The notes beneath the pieces are model-generated. The model saw only the letters and a program-made list of their open reading frames with translations. It was not told the origin of the DNA and searched no databases. The translations under genes and the position numbers were made by a program. DNA of 64,000 bases from Pseudomonas morbosilactucae (lineage in GTDB: Bacteria; Pseudomonadota; Gammaproteobacteria; Pseudomonadales; Pseudomonadaceae): positions 1-64,000 of the forward strand of contig NZ_JALQCW010000022.1 in the NCBI RefSeq assembly GCF_023241715.1, in the 5' to 3' direction. Position 1 is the stretch's first letter. Every line of letters starts with the position of its first letter. Shown one piece after another: positions 52,969 through 60,585 of the stretch.

Positions 52969-53694
52969 ATGAGTGTGATTTCCCCCGCAGTGCTGGCCGA
53001 CCTGGCCCCCCAGGGCGTGTTGCGCGCCGCGATCAATTTTGGCAACCCGGTGCTGGCCCAGCCGGGCGCGGACGGCAAGCCCCAGGGCGTGTCCGTGGCC
53101 CTGGCCAAGGCGTTGGCCGAGGAACTGGGCGTGGGCCTGGAGTTGCAGACCTTCGACGCGGCGGGCAAGGTTTTCGCGGCATTGGAGCAGGGCGCCTGGG
53201 ACTTGGCGTTCCTGGCCATCGAGCCGGTGCGTGAAGAGCAGATAGCCTTCAGCGAACCCTATGTGATCATCGAAGGCACTTACCTGGTGGCGGCCGACGC
53301 GCCTTATCAGGCGGTCGCGGATCTTGACCAGCCGGGCCTGCGCCTCGCGGTGGGCAAGGGGGCGGCCTATGACCTGTTCCTCAGTCGCACCCTGCAGCAT
53401 GCGCAACTGGAACGGGCAGAAACCTCGGCTGCGGCGGTGGACCTGTACATCGCCCAGGGCCTCGATGCCGCCGCCGGGGTGCGCCAGCCGCTGCAAAAAG
53501 TGGCCGACGCGGACCGCCGTTATCGGGTGCTGGACGGTGCCTTCACCGCCATTCGCCAAGCCATGGCCGTGCCCCGTGAGCGCCAGGCCGGTGCGGCCTA
53601 CGTGCGGGAGTTTGTCGAGCGCAAGAAAGCCGATGGCCTGGTGCGTGCGGCGCTGACCGCCACCGGTCAGGCGGACGTGCCAGTGGCCCCTTGA
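52969..53694 (+). CDS. Solute-binding-protein-like protein without signal peptide
   Basis: 241 residues with the family 3 (SBP_bac_3) fold of amino acid ABC transporter binding proteins: LRAAINFGNPVLAQ, GVSVALAKALAEELGVGLEL, WDLAFLAIEPVREEQIAFSE, then LRLAVGKGAAYDLFL. It begins straight at the mature domain (MSVISPAVLADLAPQG), with no hydrophobic signal or lipobox. An upstream frame (to 52828) would not supply one. It is therefore probably cytoplasmic, or exported some other way. No transporter genes adjoin. ATG 52969 is chosen by GGAG spacing. Confidence 0.78.
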   Translation: MSVISPAVLADLAPQGVLRAAINFGNPVLAQPGADGKPQGVSVALAKALAEELGVGLELQTFDAAGKVFAALEQGAWDLAFLAIEPVREEQIAFSEPYVIIEGTYLVAADAPYQAVADLDQPGLRLAVGKGAAYDLFLSRTLQHAQLERAETSAAAVDLYIAQGLDAAAGVRQPLQKVADADRRYRVLDGAFTAIRQAMAVPRERQAGAAYVREFVERKKADGLVRAALTATGQADVPVAP

Positions 53695-53737
53695 TGACCC
53701 GTGCCCGGCTGGCGCTGGGCAGGGGCTGAAAAAAGGC

Positions 53738-53765
53738 AAAAAAAAGCTGCCATAACCCTGGCAGC
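53738..53765 (-). terminator. Intrinsic terminator on the minus strand
   Basis: Read leftward: GCTGCCA-GGGTTA-TGGCAGC followed at once by eight U residues, a textbook Rho-independent terminator. On the plus strand the same hairpin is preceded by A8 and followed by no T-run, so it terminates leftward RNA only. No minus-strand protein gene lies upstream of it. Confidence 0.75.
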
Positions 53766-53790
53766 CAGAACAACGAGCACGCGTTGCTCG
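53738..53790 (-). ncRNA. Candidate PhoB-regulated small RNA, about 50 nt
   Basis: The orphan terminator at 53765-53738 needs a leftward transcript, and the only visible promoter is the Pho-box promoter at 53828-53795. From the expected start near 53788-53790 the RNA would begin with a 6-bp hairpin CGAGCA/TGCTCG, followed by TTGTTCT and the terminator hairpin with U-tail. This two-hairpin form is typical of small regulatory RNAs. No open frame exists on this strand. Presence and ends are inferred from sequence only; I do not recognise it as a named Pseudomonas sRNA. Confidence 0.5.
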
Positions 53791-53794
53791 CCAC

Positions 53795-53828
53795 AGTATC
53801 GGGCTGGCGTATGACGTTTTGATGACAT
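53795..53828 (-). promoter_or_regulatory. Leftward Pho box and -10 element
   Basis: Minus strand: ATGTCAT-CAAA-ACGTCAT (53828-53811), two 11-base PhoB repeat units close to the CTGTCAT consensus, then exactly 10 bases, then GATACT (53800-53795), a 4/6 match to TATAAT. The spacing equals that of the E. coli phoA Pho box to its -10. Confidence 0.6.
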
Positions 53829-53853
53829 GTTCCAGCGTTCAAATACCTGGGCA

Positions 53854-53888
53854 CTGTCATCCGGACGTCATCTTTCGAGTGGCAAAAT
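53854..53888 (+). promoter_or_regulatory. Rightward Pho box upstream of the Ppx/GppA-like gene
   Basis: CTGTCAT-CCGG-ACGTCAT (53854-53871): the first half is a perfect PhoB half-site. A -10-like CAAAAT (4/6) follows at 53883-53888, 11 bases on. The start codon of the Ppx-like gene is at 53954. Confidence 0.6.
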
Positions 53889-53953
53889 CCCCTCCAACCC
53901 TCTGCCGGCGCAGGGGTGCTTGCCAACGGATGAACTTGCCAGGAACACAGCCC

Positions 53954-54895
53954 ATGAAAGGCGAAAGCCCCCTGTATGCCGCCATCGACCTGGGCTCCAA
54001 TGCGTTTCGCCTGATGATCGGGCAACCCCTCAAGCGCGATCGGCAGTGGCAGGTCCAGGCCGTCAAGACCCTGCGGGAACCGGTGCGCCTGGCCGAAGGC
54101 TTGCAGGGCGGGGCGCTGGATGAGTTGGCCTTGGAACGCGGCTGGCAGGCCTTGGCGCGTTTTGGCAAGCGCTTGCGGGGCTTCGAGCCCGGACGGGTGC
54201 GTGCCGTGGCCACCAGCGCGGTGCGTGAAGCCGACAATGCGCGGCTGTTTCTCCACGGTGCCGAGCGCCGCCTGGGCTTTCGCATCGATGTCATCAGCGG
54301 TCAGGAAGAGGCCCACCTGGTGTACGCCGGGATCGCCCATGCCGACCCCTTGCAACAGGACCGGCGCCTGGTGGTGGACATCGGCGGTGGCTCCACCGAA
54401 TTGATCATCGGCCAGGGCAGCCAACCACTGCTCACCGAAAGCCTGGCCATCGGCAGCGGCACCTTCGGCACTCGCTATTTCCCGGGTGGTGTCATCAGTG
54501 CCACCGGCCTGTTGGAAGCCGAGCGCGTGGCCTGCCGGCAATTCGAACGGGTGGCCCAGCGCTACCGCGAATTGGGTTGGCAGCAGGCCATTGGTTCATC
54601 GGGCACCGCGCGCATGCTGGCCAAGGTGCTCAAGGCCAACGGCCTGAACGATGCCGGGGAGGAGGGCATCACCTACGGCGGCTTGCTGCGCTTGTCCCTG
54701 CGCCTGCTGCAGGTCGGGCACGTTCGCCAACTCAGGTTGCTGGGGCTGCAACCCCAGCGCCTCGGCAGCCTGCCCGGTGGCCTGGCGCTGATGTTGGCGG
54801 CTTTCAAGGTGTTTGGTGTCGAGCGCATGGCGCCTTCGGAGCCTGGGTTGCGGCTGGGCGTGCTGCATGGGTTGATGAGCCAGCGCCTGAACTGA
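53954..54895 (+). CDS. Ppx/GppA family phosphatase (short form)
   Basis: 313 residues, exopolyphosphatase/guanosine pentaphosphatase family with the ASKHA fold: AAIDLGSNAFRLMIG (about 9-23, phosphate-1 loop), ISGQEEAHLVYAGI (about 114-127, catalytic Glu) and VVDIGGGSTELIIG (about 140-153, phosphate-2 loop). It lacks the C-terminal HD-type domain of full Ppx (about 500 residues), so it is the compact type seen in some bacteria. AGGAA precedes ATG 53954. The Pho box upstream suggests induction by phosphate limitation. Confidence 0.88.
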   Translation: MKGESPLYAAIDLGSNAFRLMIGQPLKRDRQWQVQAVKTLREPVRLAEGLQGGALDELALERGWQALARFGKRLRGFEPGRVRAVATSAVREADNARLFLHGAERRLGFRIDVISGQEEAHLVYAGIAHADPLQQDRRLVVDIGGGSTELIIGQGSQPLLTESLAIGSGTFGTRYFPGGVISATGLLEAERVACRQFERVAQRYRELGWQQAIGSSGTARMLAKVLKANGLNDAGEEGITYGGLLRLSLRLLQVGHVRQLRLLGLQPQRLGSLPGGLALMLAAFKVFGVERMAPSEPGLRLGVLHGLMSQRLN

Positions 54896-54913
54896 TGCGG
54901 GTCGAAGAGGCCT

Positions 54914-54937
54914 TCGAGGGCCGGTATTGACCCTCGA
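54914..54937. terminator. Possible terminator between convergent genes
   Basis: Perfect 7-bp inverted repeat TCGAGGG/CCCTCGA with a 10-base loop between the Ppx-like gene and the convergent sugar-binding protein gene; no U-run. Confidence 0.3.
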
Positions 54938-54954
54938 TGCCGATTAACCGGCAG

Positions 54955-55881
54955 CTACTTGAAGTGCTGCTCGAAGCTCGCCACCTGCTCCGGGCGGATT
55001 AGCTGGTAGGGCACCCAGACAAAGGTCTCCACCGGCTCACCCTTGATCAGCTTCAGCGCCGCTTGCATGGCACTGGCCGCCTGAGCCTTGGGGTCCTGGA
55101 ACACTGAGGCGGCCAGTTGCCCGCGCTTGATCGCGTTCAGGCCGTCGGGCAGACCGTCGATGCCCACCACCGGCACTTCGCCCTTGGCCTTGCCGGCCTG
55201 TTGCAGGGCCATGGAGGCACCAATGGCCATCTCGTCGTTGTTGGCGACGATGGCGTCGACGTCGACCCCGGCCAGCAGCCAGTTGCTGGTCAGGTCCATG
55301 CCTTTGCTGCGTTGCCATTCGGCGCTTTGCTCGCCCACCACCTTGATGCCCGGGTAGTCCTTGAGCACCTGCTTGGCGCCCTCGGTGCGACCCTGGGTGG
55401 CGTTCTGCGCGAGGTCGCCCATGATGATCGCGACGTTGCCCTTGCCGCCCATTTTCTCGGCCAGGAAGCGCATCTGCAGTTGCCCGGCCTCGATGTCGTC
55501 AGAAGCCACCGCCACCACGCCCTTGGGCAGTTCGGGCTGGTCGGGGCGGCGGTTGACGTAGACCAGCGGGATTTTCGCGGCCACGGCAGCACGGGTGATG
55601 TTGGTGGCAGCGGCGGTGTCCACGGGCAGCACGATCACTGCGTCGACCTTTTGCGCGAGGAAGTTCTCGACTTGGCTCAACTGGCGCACCACGTCGCCCT
55701 GGGCGTCCTCGAACTGGACCTGCACCTGTTGTTGCTTGGCCGCATCGGCCAGGCCGCTGCGCACGTAGGTCATGAAGTTGTCGTCGACCTTGGCGATGCT
55801 CACGCCAATGCGGTAGTCGGCCAGGGCCAGGTGGCTGAACAGGGTCAGGGCCCCGGCAAGCAGAAATGAGTAGCGACGCAT
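54955..55881 (-). CDS. Sugar ABC transporter substrate-binding protein (family 1, ribose/inositol-type)
   Basis: 308 residues. A signal peptide (MRRYSFLLAGALTLFSHLAL, ending LA|D) precedes a periplasmic binding protein of the RbsB/type I class: YRIGVSIAKVDDNFMTYVRS, then VDAVIVLPVDTAAATNITRA, LTSNWLLAGVDVDAIVANND and VVGIDGLPDGLNAIKRGQLA. It would bind a sugar or cyclitol. No ATPase or permease gene is next to it, so the transporter partner must be elsewhere or lost. It follows the isomerase and dehydrogenase genes on the same strand. Confidence 0.87.
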   Translation of the reverse strand: MRRYSFLLAGALTLFSHLALADYRIGVSIAKVDDNFMTYVRSGLADAAKQQQVQVQFEDAQGDVVRQLSQVENFLAQKVDAVIVLPVDTAAATNITRAAVAAKIPLVYVNRRPDQPELPKGVVAVASDDIEAGQLQMRFLAEKMGGKGNVAIIMGDLAQNATQGRTEGAKQVLKDYPGIKVVGEQSAEWQRSKGMDLTSNWLLAGVDVDAIVANNDEMAIGASMALQQAGKAKGEVPVVGIDGLPDGLNAIKRGQLAASVFQDPKAQAASAMQAALKLIKGEPVETFVWVPYQLIRPEQVASFEQHFK

Positions 55882-55982
55882 GATGGTTTTCCTTTTGTTG
55901 TTATGGGATGAAATTCATCAAGATCCATCGGTGCTGCAGTGGGCTCTCGGGGCCGGGCGGTCCGCCGAGAGCCCGGTGCTGT

Positions 55983-56771
55983 TCACGCCAGGGTGAAGGC
56001 GTGGCGGAAGCTTTCCAGGGCCTGTTCGGAATCCCCCGAGGCCCAGCCTTCAAGGCCGACCACTCCCTTATAACCGATGCCGTGCAAGGCCCTGGCAATC
56101 GCCGGGTAATGAATTTCGCCGGTGCCCGGCTCCTTGCGCCCGGGCACGTCGGCCACCTGGATTTCACCGATAGCCGCACCGGCGCGCTGGATCAATTCGA
56201 TCAGGTTTCCCTCACCGATTTGTGCGTGGTACAGGTCCAGGTTCATTTTCAAGTGGGCGCTGCCCACGGCTTCCACCAGGGCCAAAGTGTCGTCGGCACG
56301 GGCGAACGGGGTGCCGGGATGATCCACCGCGGTGTTGAGGTTTTCCAGGAGAAACACCTTGCCGGCGTCTTCGCCCAGGCGGGCAATCTGCTCCAGGGTC
56401 TTGCACGCCCGCAACCACTGGGCGCCGCTGCTGCGGGCCACGGGCCGTACCGGCAGGCCCCGGTTGTCCAGGCCGGTGCCGTGCAGGTTGAGGCTCGGGC
56501 AGTTCAGGCGGGCGGCCACGCCGAGGGATTCCCGGGCGCTGTCCAGCAGATTGCGGATGCCTTCGGGCTCGGTCAGGTTGCCGCTGATGTAGCCGGTCAT
56601 GGAGGTGAAATCGGCGCCGGTGGCGGCCAGGGCGACGATGTCCTTTTGCGTCCAGTCCCAGATTTCCGCGCTGAAACCGAGGGCGTGGATGCGCTGCACC
56701 CGCTCCACGAACGGCAGTTCGAGGAACACCATTTCGGCGCTGACCGCCAGTTTGAACGGGCAGTGGCTCAT
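55983..56771 (-). CDS. Hydroxypyruvate isomerase/sugar phosphate isomerase family (TIM barrel)
   Basis: 262 residues of the AP-endonuclease-2-like TIM barrel family: KLAVSAEMVFLELPFVERVQ, LHGTGLDNRGLP, VFLLENLNTAVDHPG with a metal-binding glutamate, LKMNLDLYHAQIGEGNLIEL, VADVPGRKEPGTGEIHY and the last Glu in VGLEGWASG. These match hydroxypyruvate isomerases (Hyi) and related sugar isomerases. Its ATG overlaps the dehydrogenase stop by 4 bases (ATGA), so they are translationally coupled. Confidence 0.85.
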   Translation of the reverse strand: MSHCPFKLAVSAEMVFLELPFVERVQRIHALGFSAEIWDWTQKDIVALAATGADFTSMTGYISGNLTEPEGIRNLLDSARESLGVAARLNCPSLNLHGTGLDNRGLPVRPVARSSGAQWLRACKTLEQIARLGEDAGKVFLLENLNTAVDHPGTPFARADDTLALVEAVGSAHLKMNLDLYHAQIGEGNLIELIQRAGAAIGEIQVADVPGRKEPGTGEIHYPAIARALHGIGYKGVVGLEGWASGDSEQALESFRHAFTLA

Positions 56772-57790
56772 GACCGGGCTCCTTCCACGCGCACCGCCTT
56801 GCCTTGCTGGAACGAGTCGATGCAGGCCCGGGCGATGGCCAGGGCAGCCCGTGCATCGGCGCCGCTGGCCAGGGGTTGCTCGCCGCTGCGCAGGCAGTCG
56901 ACAAAGTGGTTGAGTTCGGCGATGTAGGCATCGCGCAGCAGGTCGGTGTCCAGGCGCAGGGTATCGGCCTGGATGCCCGTGGCGGTGTAGCGCAGCAGGT
57001 CGCTGTCGCGGATCTCGCCCATGGTCAGCATGCCGGCGCTGCCGAACACTTCGCCGCGCACGTCGTAGCCGTACAGCGCCTGGAAGCTGGCCTCGGCGGT
57101 GGCCAGGGCACCGTTGTCGAAGCGTATGCTGACCACAGCGGTGTCCAGCAGGCCCTTGGCCTTGTATTCGGGGGCGATCAGGGCGTCGGCCATGACGTGG
57201 ACTTCAACCGCCTCGGCGCCCGGGTTGAGGTAGCGCAGGGTGTCGAAGTCGTGGATCAGGGTTTCCAGGAAGATCACCCATTGCGGCGAAGCGGCGGGGT
57301 TGTTCAGGGCCGGGTCGCGGGTCAAGGAGCGCAGCAGTTGCGGGGTGCCGATGCGCCCGGCGAGCACGTCCTGGTGAGCGGCGCGGAAGCTGCGGGCAAA
57401 ACGCCGGTTGAAGCCCACCTGCAACGGCACCTGGGCATCGGCGGCGGCCGCGATGGCACGGTCGGCTTCCACCAGGGTGATGGCCATGGGTTTCTCGCAG
57501 AAGATGCCTTTGCCGGCCCGGGCGGCGCTGATCACCAGTTCGGCGTGGCTGCGGGCCGGGGCGGCGATCAGCACGCCATCGACTTGCGGGTCGTCGAGCA
57601 GTTGCTGCGGGTCGGTGTAGACCCGTTCGACCCCCAGTTCCGCCGCCAGGCGCGCGGCTTGGCCGGGCGTTGGGTCGGCGATGGCCACCAGGTGCGCGCC
57701 GGGAATGTGCCGGGCAGCGGTCTGGGCATGGAAGCTGCCCATGCGACCGGCGCCGATAAGGCCGAGGCGGATGATCTTGGGTGCTGGCAT
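56768..57790 (-). CDS. Gfo/Idh/MocA family oxidoreductase (myo-inositol 2-dehydrogenase-like)
   Basis: 340 residues. N-terminal Rossmann motif GLIGAGRMGSFHAQ (10-23), EKPMAITL with the catalytic lysine near 97 (GIFCEKPM), and the C-terminal alpha/beta domain with HDFDTLRYL, whose Asp and His are the conserved IolG active-site residues. It oxidises a sugar or inositol at C-2, NAD(P)-dependent. It is first in the leftward operon; the near-consensus sigma-54 promoter at 57871-57855 is 65 bases upstream of its ATG. Confidence 0.88.
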   Translation of the reverse strand: MPAPKIIRLGLIGAGRMGSFHAQTAARHIPGAHLVAIADPTPGQAARLAAELGVERVYTDPQQLLDDPQVDGVLIAAPARSHAELVISAARAGKGIFCEKPMAITLVEADRAIAAAADAQVPLQVGFNRRFARSFRAAHQDVLAGRIGTPQLLRSLTRDPALNNPAASPQWVIFLETLIHDFDTLRYLNPGAEAVEVHVMADALIAPEYKAKGLLDTAVVSIRFDNGALATAEASFQALYGYDVRGEVFGSAGMLTMGEIRDSDLLRYTATGIQADTLRLDTDLLRDAYIAELNHFVDCLRSGEQPLASGADARAALAIARACIDSFQQGKAVRVEGARS

Positions 57791-57854
57791 AAGGTGATTC
57801 CTTGTTGTTGTGGGTCGGGCTCGGGGCGCATCGCAGCGCCGTCCCTGACCCTTC

Positions 57855-57871
57855 AGCAAGGCCTGTGCCAG
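57855..57871 (-). promoter_or_regulatory. Sigma-54 (-24/-12) promoter of the dehydrogenase operon
   Basis: Minus strand CTGGCACAGGCCTTGCT fits the sigma-54 consensus TGGCAC-N5-TTGC with the GG and GC dinucleotides at the required 10-base spacing. It lies between the divergent enhancer-binding protein and the operon it should drive. Confidence 0.8.
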
Positions 57872-57933
57872 TTTTTAAGTGATTGATATTTATGGCTATT
57901 TTATGAATTCACACGCTTGAAGTGTGCATGTCG

Positions 57934-57958
57934 ATGACATGTCTATAATGACATGTCA
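57934..57958. promoter_or_regulatory. Upstream activator sites for the enhancer-binding protein
   Basis: ATGACATGTC occurs twice, at 57934-57943 and 57948-57957. The second is part of a perfect 10-bp palindrome TGACATGTCA. The copies are 14 bases apart and lie about 63-85 bases upstream of the -24 element, a normal enhancer position. Confidence 0.6.
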
Positions 57959-57986
57959 AAAATATGAACATGGTCAGGAAGCCCTC

Positions 57987-59996
57987 ATGCCCCTCACGTT
58001 GCTGCCCACCGCCATCGGCCCGGACGACCTCGATTACATCACCGCCCTCGGCCCGGTGGCGTTGAACGAGGGGCCCATTCCCCAGGTGCAACAGGCCTGG
58101 GAGCAGTGTCTGCAGGGGCACCTGGAACGGCCGGCCGGTGTGCGGCAGGTGATCTGGGCTTCGTGGCGGCGCAGCGTCGAGGCCGGGTTGGACCCGCAGG
58201 ACGCCGCCTACCGTTTTGTCAGCCCTGAAGCCCTGGCGGCCACGCTTTCCGCCAACCGCCAACTGATCGCCACCGCCGAACAGATCATGGGCGGGCTGCT
58301 GGCCTATAACCCCCGGGGTCATATCAACCTGACTGACGCCGAAGGCACCACCCTGGCGTTCTGTGGCCTGGACCTGACCCCCGTGGGCAGCCGCTTGCTG
58401 GAGTCGGTGCAGGGCACCAATTGCACCGGCCTGGCCCTGGCCGAAGACCGCCTGGTGTATGTGCTGGCCGAGGAAAACTTCGCCAGTGGCCTGCGCCAGC
58501 GGCGCATGCATTGCGCTGCCGCGCCGATCCGCGATGCCCAGGGCCGGACCCTGGCCATGCTGACCCTGACCGCCGAACCTGGCTGGTTCCATTTTCATAC
58601 CCTGGGCACGGTGCAGGCGGCAGCCGAGGCGGTGTCACGGCAGATGGCCCTGCACACCCTGCTGGAAGAACAGCGCACGGTGCTGGAAGTGCTCAACGAA
58701 GGCTTGGTGGTGCTGGACCAGGAGGGCCGGATCAAGGCCCTCAATCGTTATGCCCGGCAGCTGTTCCGGGTCGGTTCGGAACTGCTCGGGCAGCCTTTCC
58801 AGCAACTGGGGCAGAGCGAGCTCAAGGAGCAGGTATTGCTGCGCGCGGGCGAAGGGCTGCGGGACCTGGATTGCACCTTCGAACTGCACGACCGCACCCA
58901 GCTGGCGTGCCTGGTGTCGGTGTGCGCCCTGGAACAGGGTGGGCGCATTGTTTCGCTGCGGGAGAACCGGCGCATCCGCGAAATCACCCGGCGCCTCATC
59001 GGCACCCAGGCCAGCTACACCTTCGACACCATCCAGGGGAACTCCCGGGTGATCCAGGATGCCTTGCGCCTGGGGCGGATCGCCAGCCGCAGCGATTCCA
59101 CCACCCTGATCCTCGGCGAAAGCGGCACCGGCAAGGAGCTGTTTGCCCAGGCCATCCACAACGCCAGCGACCGGGCCAGCGGGCCCTTTGTCGCGGTCAA
59201 CTGCGGGGCCATTCCCCGCGACCTGGTGCAGAGCGAATTGTTCGGCCACGTGGAAGGCGCCTTCACCGGTTCGGCCCGGGGTGGCTCGGCCGGCAAGTTC
59301 GAGCTGGCGGACGGCGGCACCATTTTCCTCGACGAAATCGGCGACATGTCCTTCGACGCCCAGGTCAGCTTGCTGCGGGTGTTGCAGGAGGGCGAGGTGA
59401 CCCGGGTCGGGGCGAAAAAATCCCAGCGGGTGGATGTGCGCATCATCGCGGCCACCCACCGCAACCTCAGCCAGGCGGTGGCCCAGGGAGCGTTTCGCGA
59501 GGACCTGTATTACCGCCTCAACGTGCTCAACCTGACGGTGCCACCCCTGCGCCTGCGCCGCGAAGACATCGCCCTGCTGGCCTGGCACTTTCTCCAGCGC
59601 TGCGCCCAGTCCCTGCGCAAGGCGGTGCAGGGCATCGCTCCTGCAGCCATGGAAGCCTTGGCCGCCTACCCCTGGCCGGGCAATGTGCGCGAGCTGGAAA
59701 ACACCATCGAACGGGCCACCAACCTGGCCAGCGGCGCGCAGATCCAACTTGGCGACCTGCCCCTGGAGATCCTCCAGGGCCCGCGTCGGCCAGGCCTGGC
59801 CACCAGCGCCGAGCCCCGGGCGGCGCTGGACCTGAGCACCCAGGAAATGCAGGCAATCATCGCTGCCCTGCGCGCCAGCGGCGGTAATATCCGCCTCGCC
59901 GCCCGCCAGCTCAACGTCTCCCGCGGCGGCCTGTACAACAAAATGAACCGCTTCGGCCTGAGCGCCGACAGCTTCCGTGGGGGCGCGGAGGGCTAG
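57987..59996 (+). CDS. Sigma-54-dependent Fis family transcriptional activator (AcoR-like)
   Basis: 669 residues: an N-terminal GAF-type sensor (about 55-220), a PAS domain (about 235-340), the AAA+ sigma-54 interaction module with Walker A GESGTGKE (377-384), the sigma-54-contacting loop GAFTGS (424-429) instead of the canonical GAFTGA, and Walker B FLDE (447-450), then a C-terminal Fis-type HTH (about 625-665). It should activate the divergent dehydrogenase operon through the TGACATGTCA sites. AGGAAG precedes ATG 57987; the open frame starts at 57924. Confidence 0.9.
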   Translation: MPLTLLPTAIGPDDLDYITALGPVALNEGPIPQVQQAWEQCLQGHLERPAGVRQVIWASWRRSVEAGLDPQDAAYRFVSPEALAATLSANRQLIATAEQIMGGLLAYNPRGHINLTDAEGTTLAFCGLDLTPVGSRLLESVQGTNCTGLALAEDRLVYVLAEENFASGLRQRRMHCAAAPIRDAQGRTLAMLTLTAEPGWFHFHTLGTVQAAAEAVSRQMALHTLLEEQRTVLEVLNEGLVVLDQEGRIKALNRYARQLFRVGSELLGQPFQQLGQSELKEQVLLRAGEGLRDLDCTFELHDRTQLACLVSVCALEQGGRIVSLRENRRIREITRRLIGTQASYTFDTIQGNSRVIQDALRLGRIASRSDSTTLILGESGTGKELFAQAIHNASDRASGPFVAVNCGAIPRDLVQSELFGHVEGAFTGSARGGSAGKFELADGGTIFLDEIGDMSFDAQVSLLRVLQEGEVTRVGAKKSQRVDVRIIAATHRNLSQAVAQGAFREDLYYRLNVLNLTVPPLRLRREDIALLAWHFLQRCAQSLRKAVQGIAPAAMEALAAYPWPGNVRELENTIERATNLASGAQIQLGDLPLEILQGPRRPGLATSAEPRAALDLSTQEMQAIIAALRASGGNIRLAARQLNVSRGGLYNKMNRFGLSADSFRGGAEG

Positions 59997-60083
59997 GTGC
60001 CGGGCTGCTGGAATCACCTCGCGCCGCCCCCATCGACCCCGATCATGCGGCGCTTTTTTTTACTCATGGAAAAGGATGGCCTT

Positions 60084-60533
60084 ATGCGCGAACGTCAATC
60101 GGCCCGGTGGCTGGTCTTGAACCCCGACCGGGCGCTGCTGTTGTTCCACTTCCGGCACCATGACGATGCCCTGGCCGGGCGCAGCTATTGGGCCACGCCC
60201 GGTGGTGGTGTCGAACCCGGCGAGAGCTTCGAGGCTGCGGCGATTCGCGAGCTCTGGGAAGAGACCGGGTTGCGTATCGAGCACGCGGGGGCATCGGTGG
60301 GCGAGCGCAGTTTCCCCATGCTTTTGCCCAGTGGTGAAAAGGTGCGGTCCGTCGAGCGCTACTACCTGCTGCAGGTGAGCGATGCCCGGCTGTCCCGGGA
60401 ACAATGGACTGTCGAGGAACAGCGGGTCATGGCCGACCATCGCTGGTGGTCCAGGGCTGAACTGGAAGCCACCCACGACACGGTTTATCCCCTGGGCCTG
60501 CTGGAAATGCTGGAGCAAGCGGGGGCGTTCTGA
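60084..60533 (+). CDS. NUDIX hydrolase
   Basis: 149 residues. The Nudix box GGGVEPGESFEAAAIRELWE with EETGL (about 42-66) is complete. The rest of the fold, with WVVLNPDR-like beta strands, suits small-nucleotide substrates. ATG 60084 is chosen because AAGGA lies 8 bases upstream, over the earlier in-frame ATG at 60066. Stands alone after the enhancer-binding protein. Confidence 0.88.
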   Translation: MRERQSARWLVLNPDRALLLFHFRHHDDALAGRSYWATPGGGVEPGESFEAAAIRELWEETGLRIEHAGASVGERSFPMLLPSGEKVRSVERYYLLQVSDARLSREQWTVEEQRVMADHRWWSRAELEATHDTVYPLGLLEMLEQAGAF

Positions 60534-60585
60534 CGGGCCGCGGCGTGGTTTTTCTGCCCGTCAGTCTGTTGGCGATGCCAGGGCT

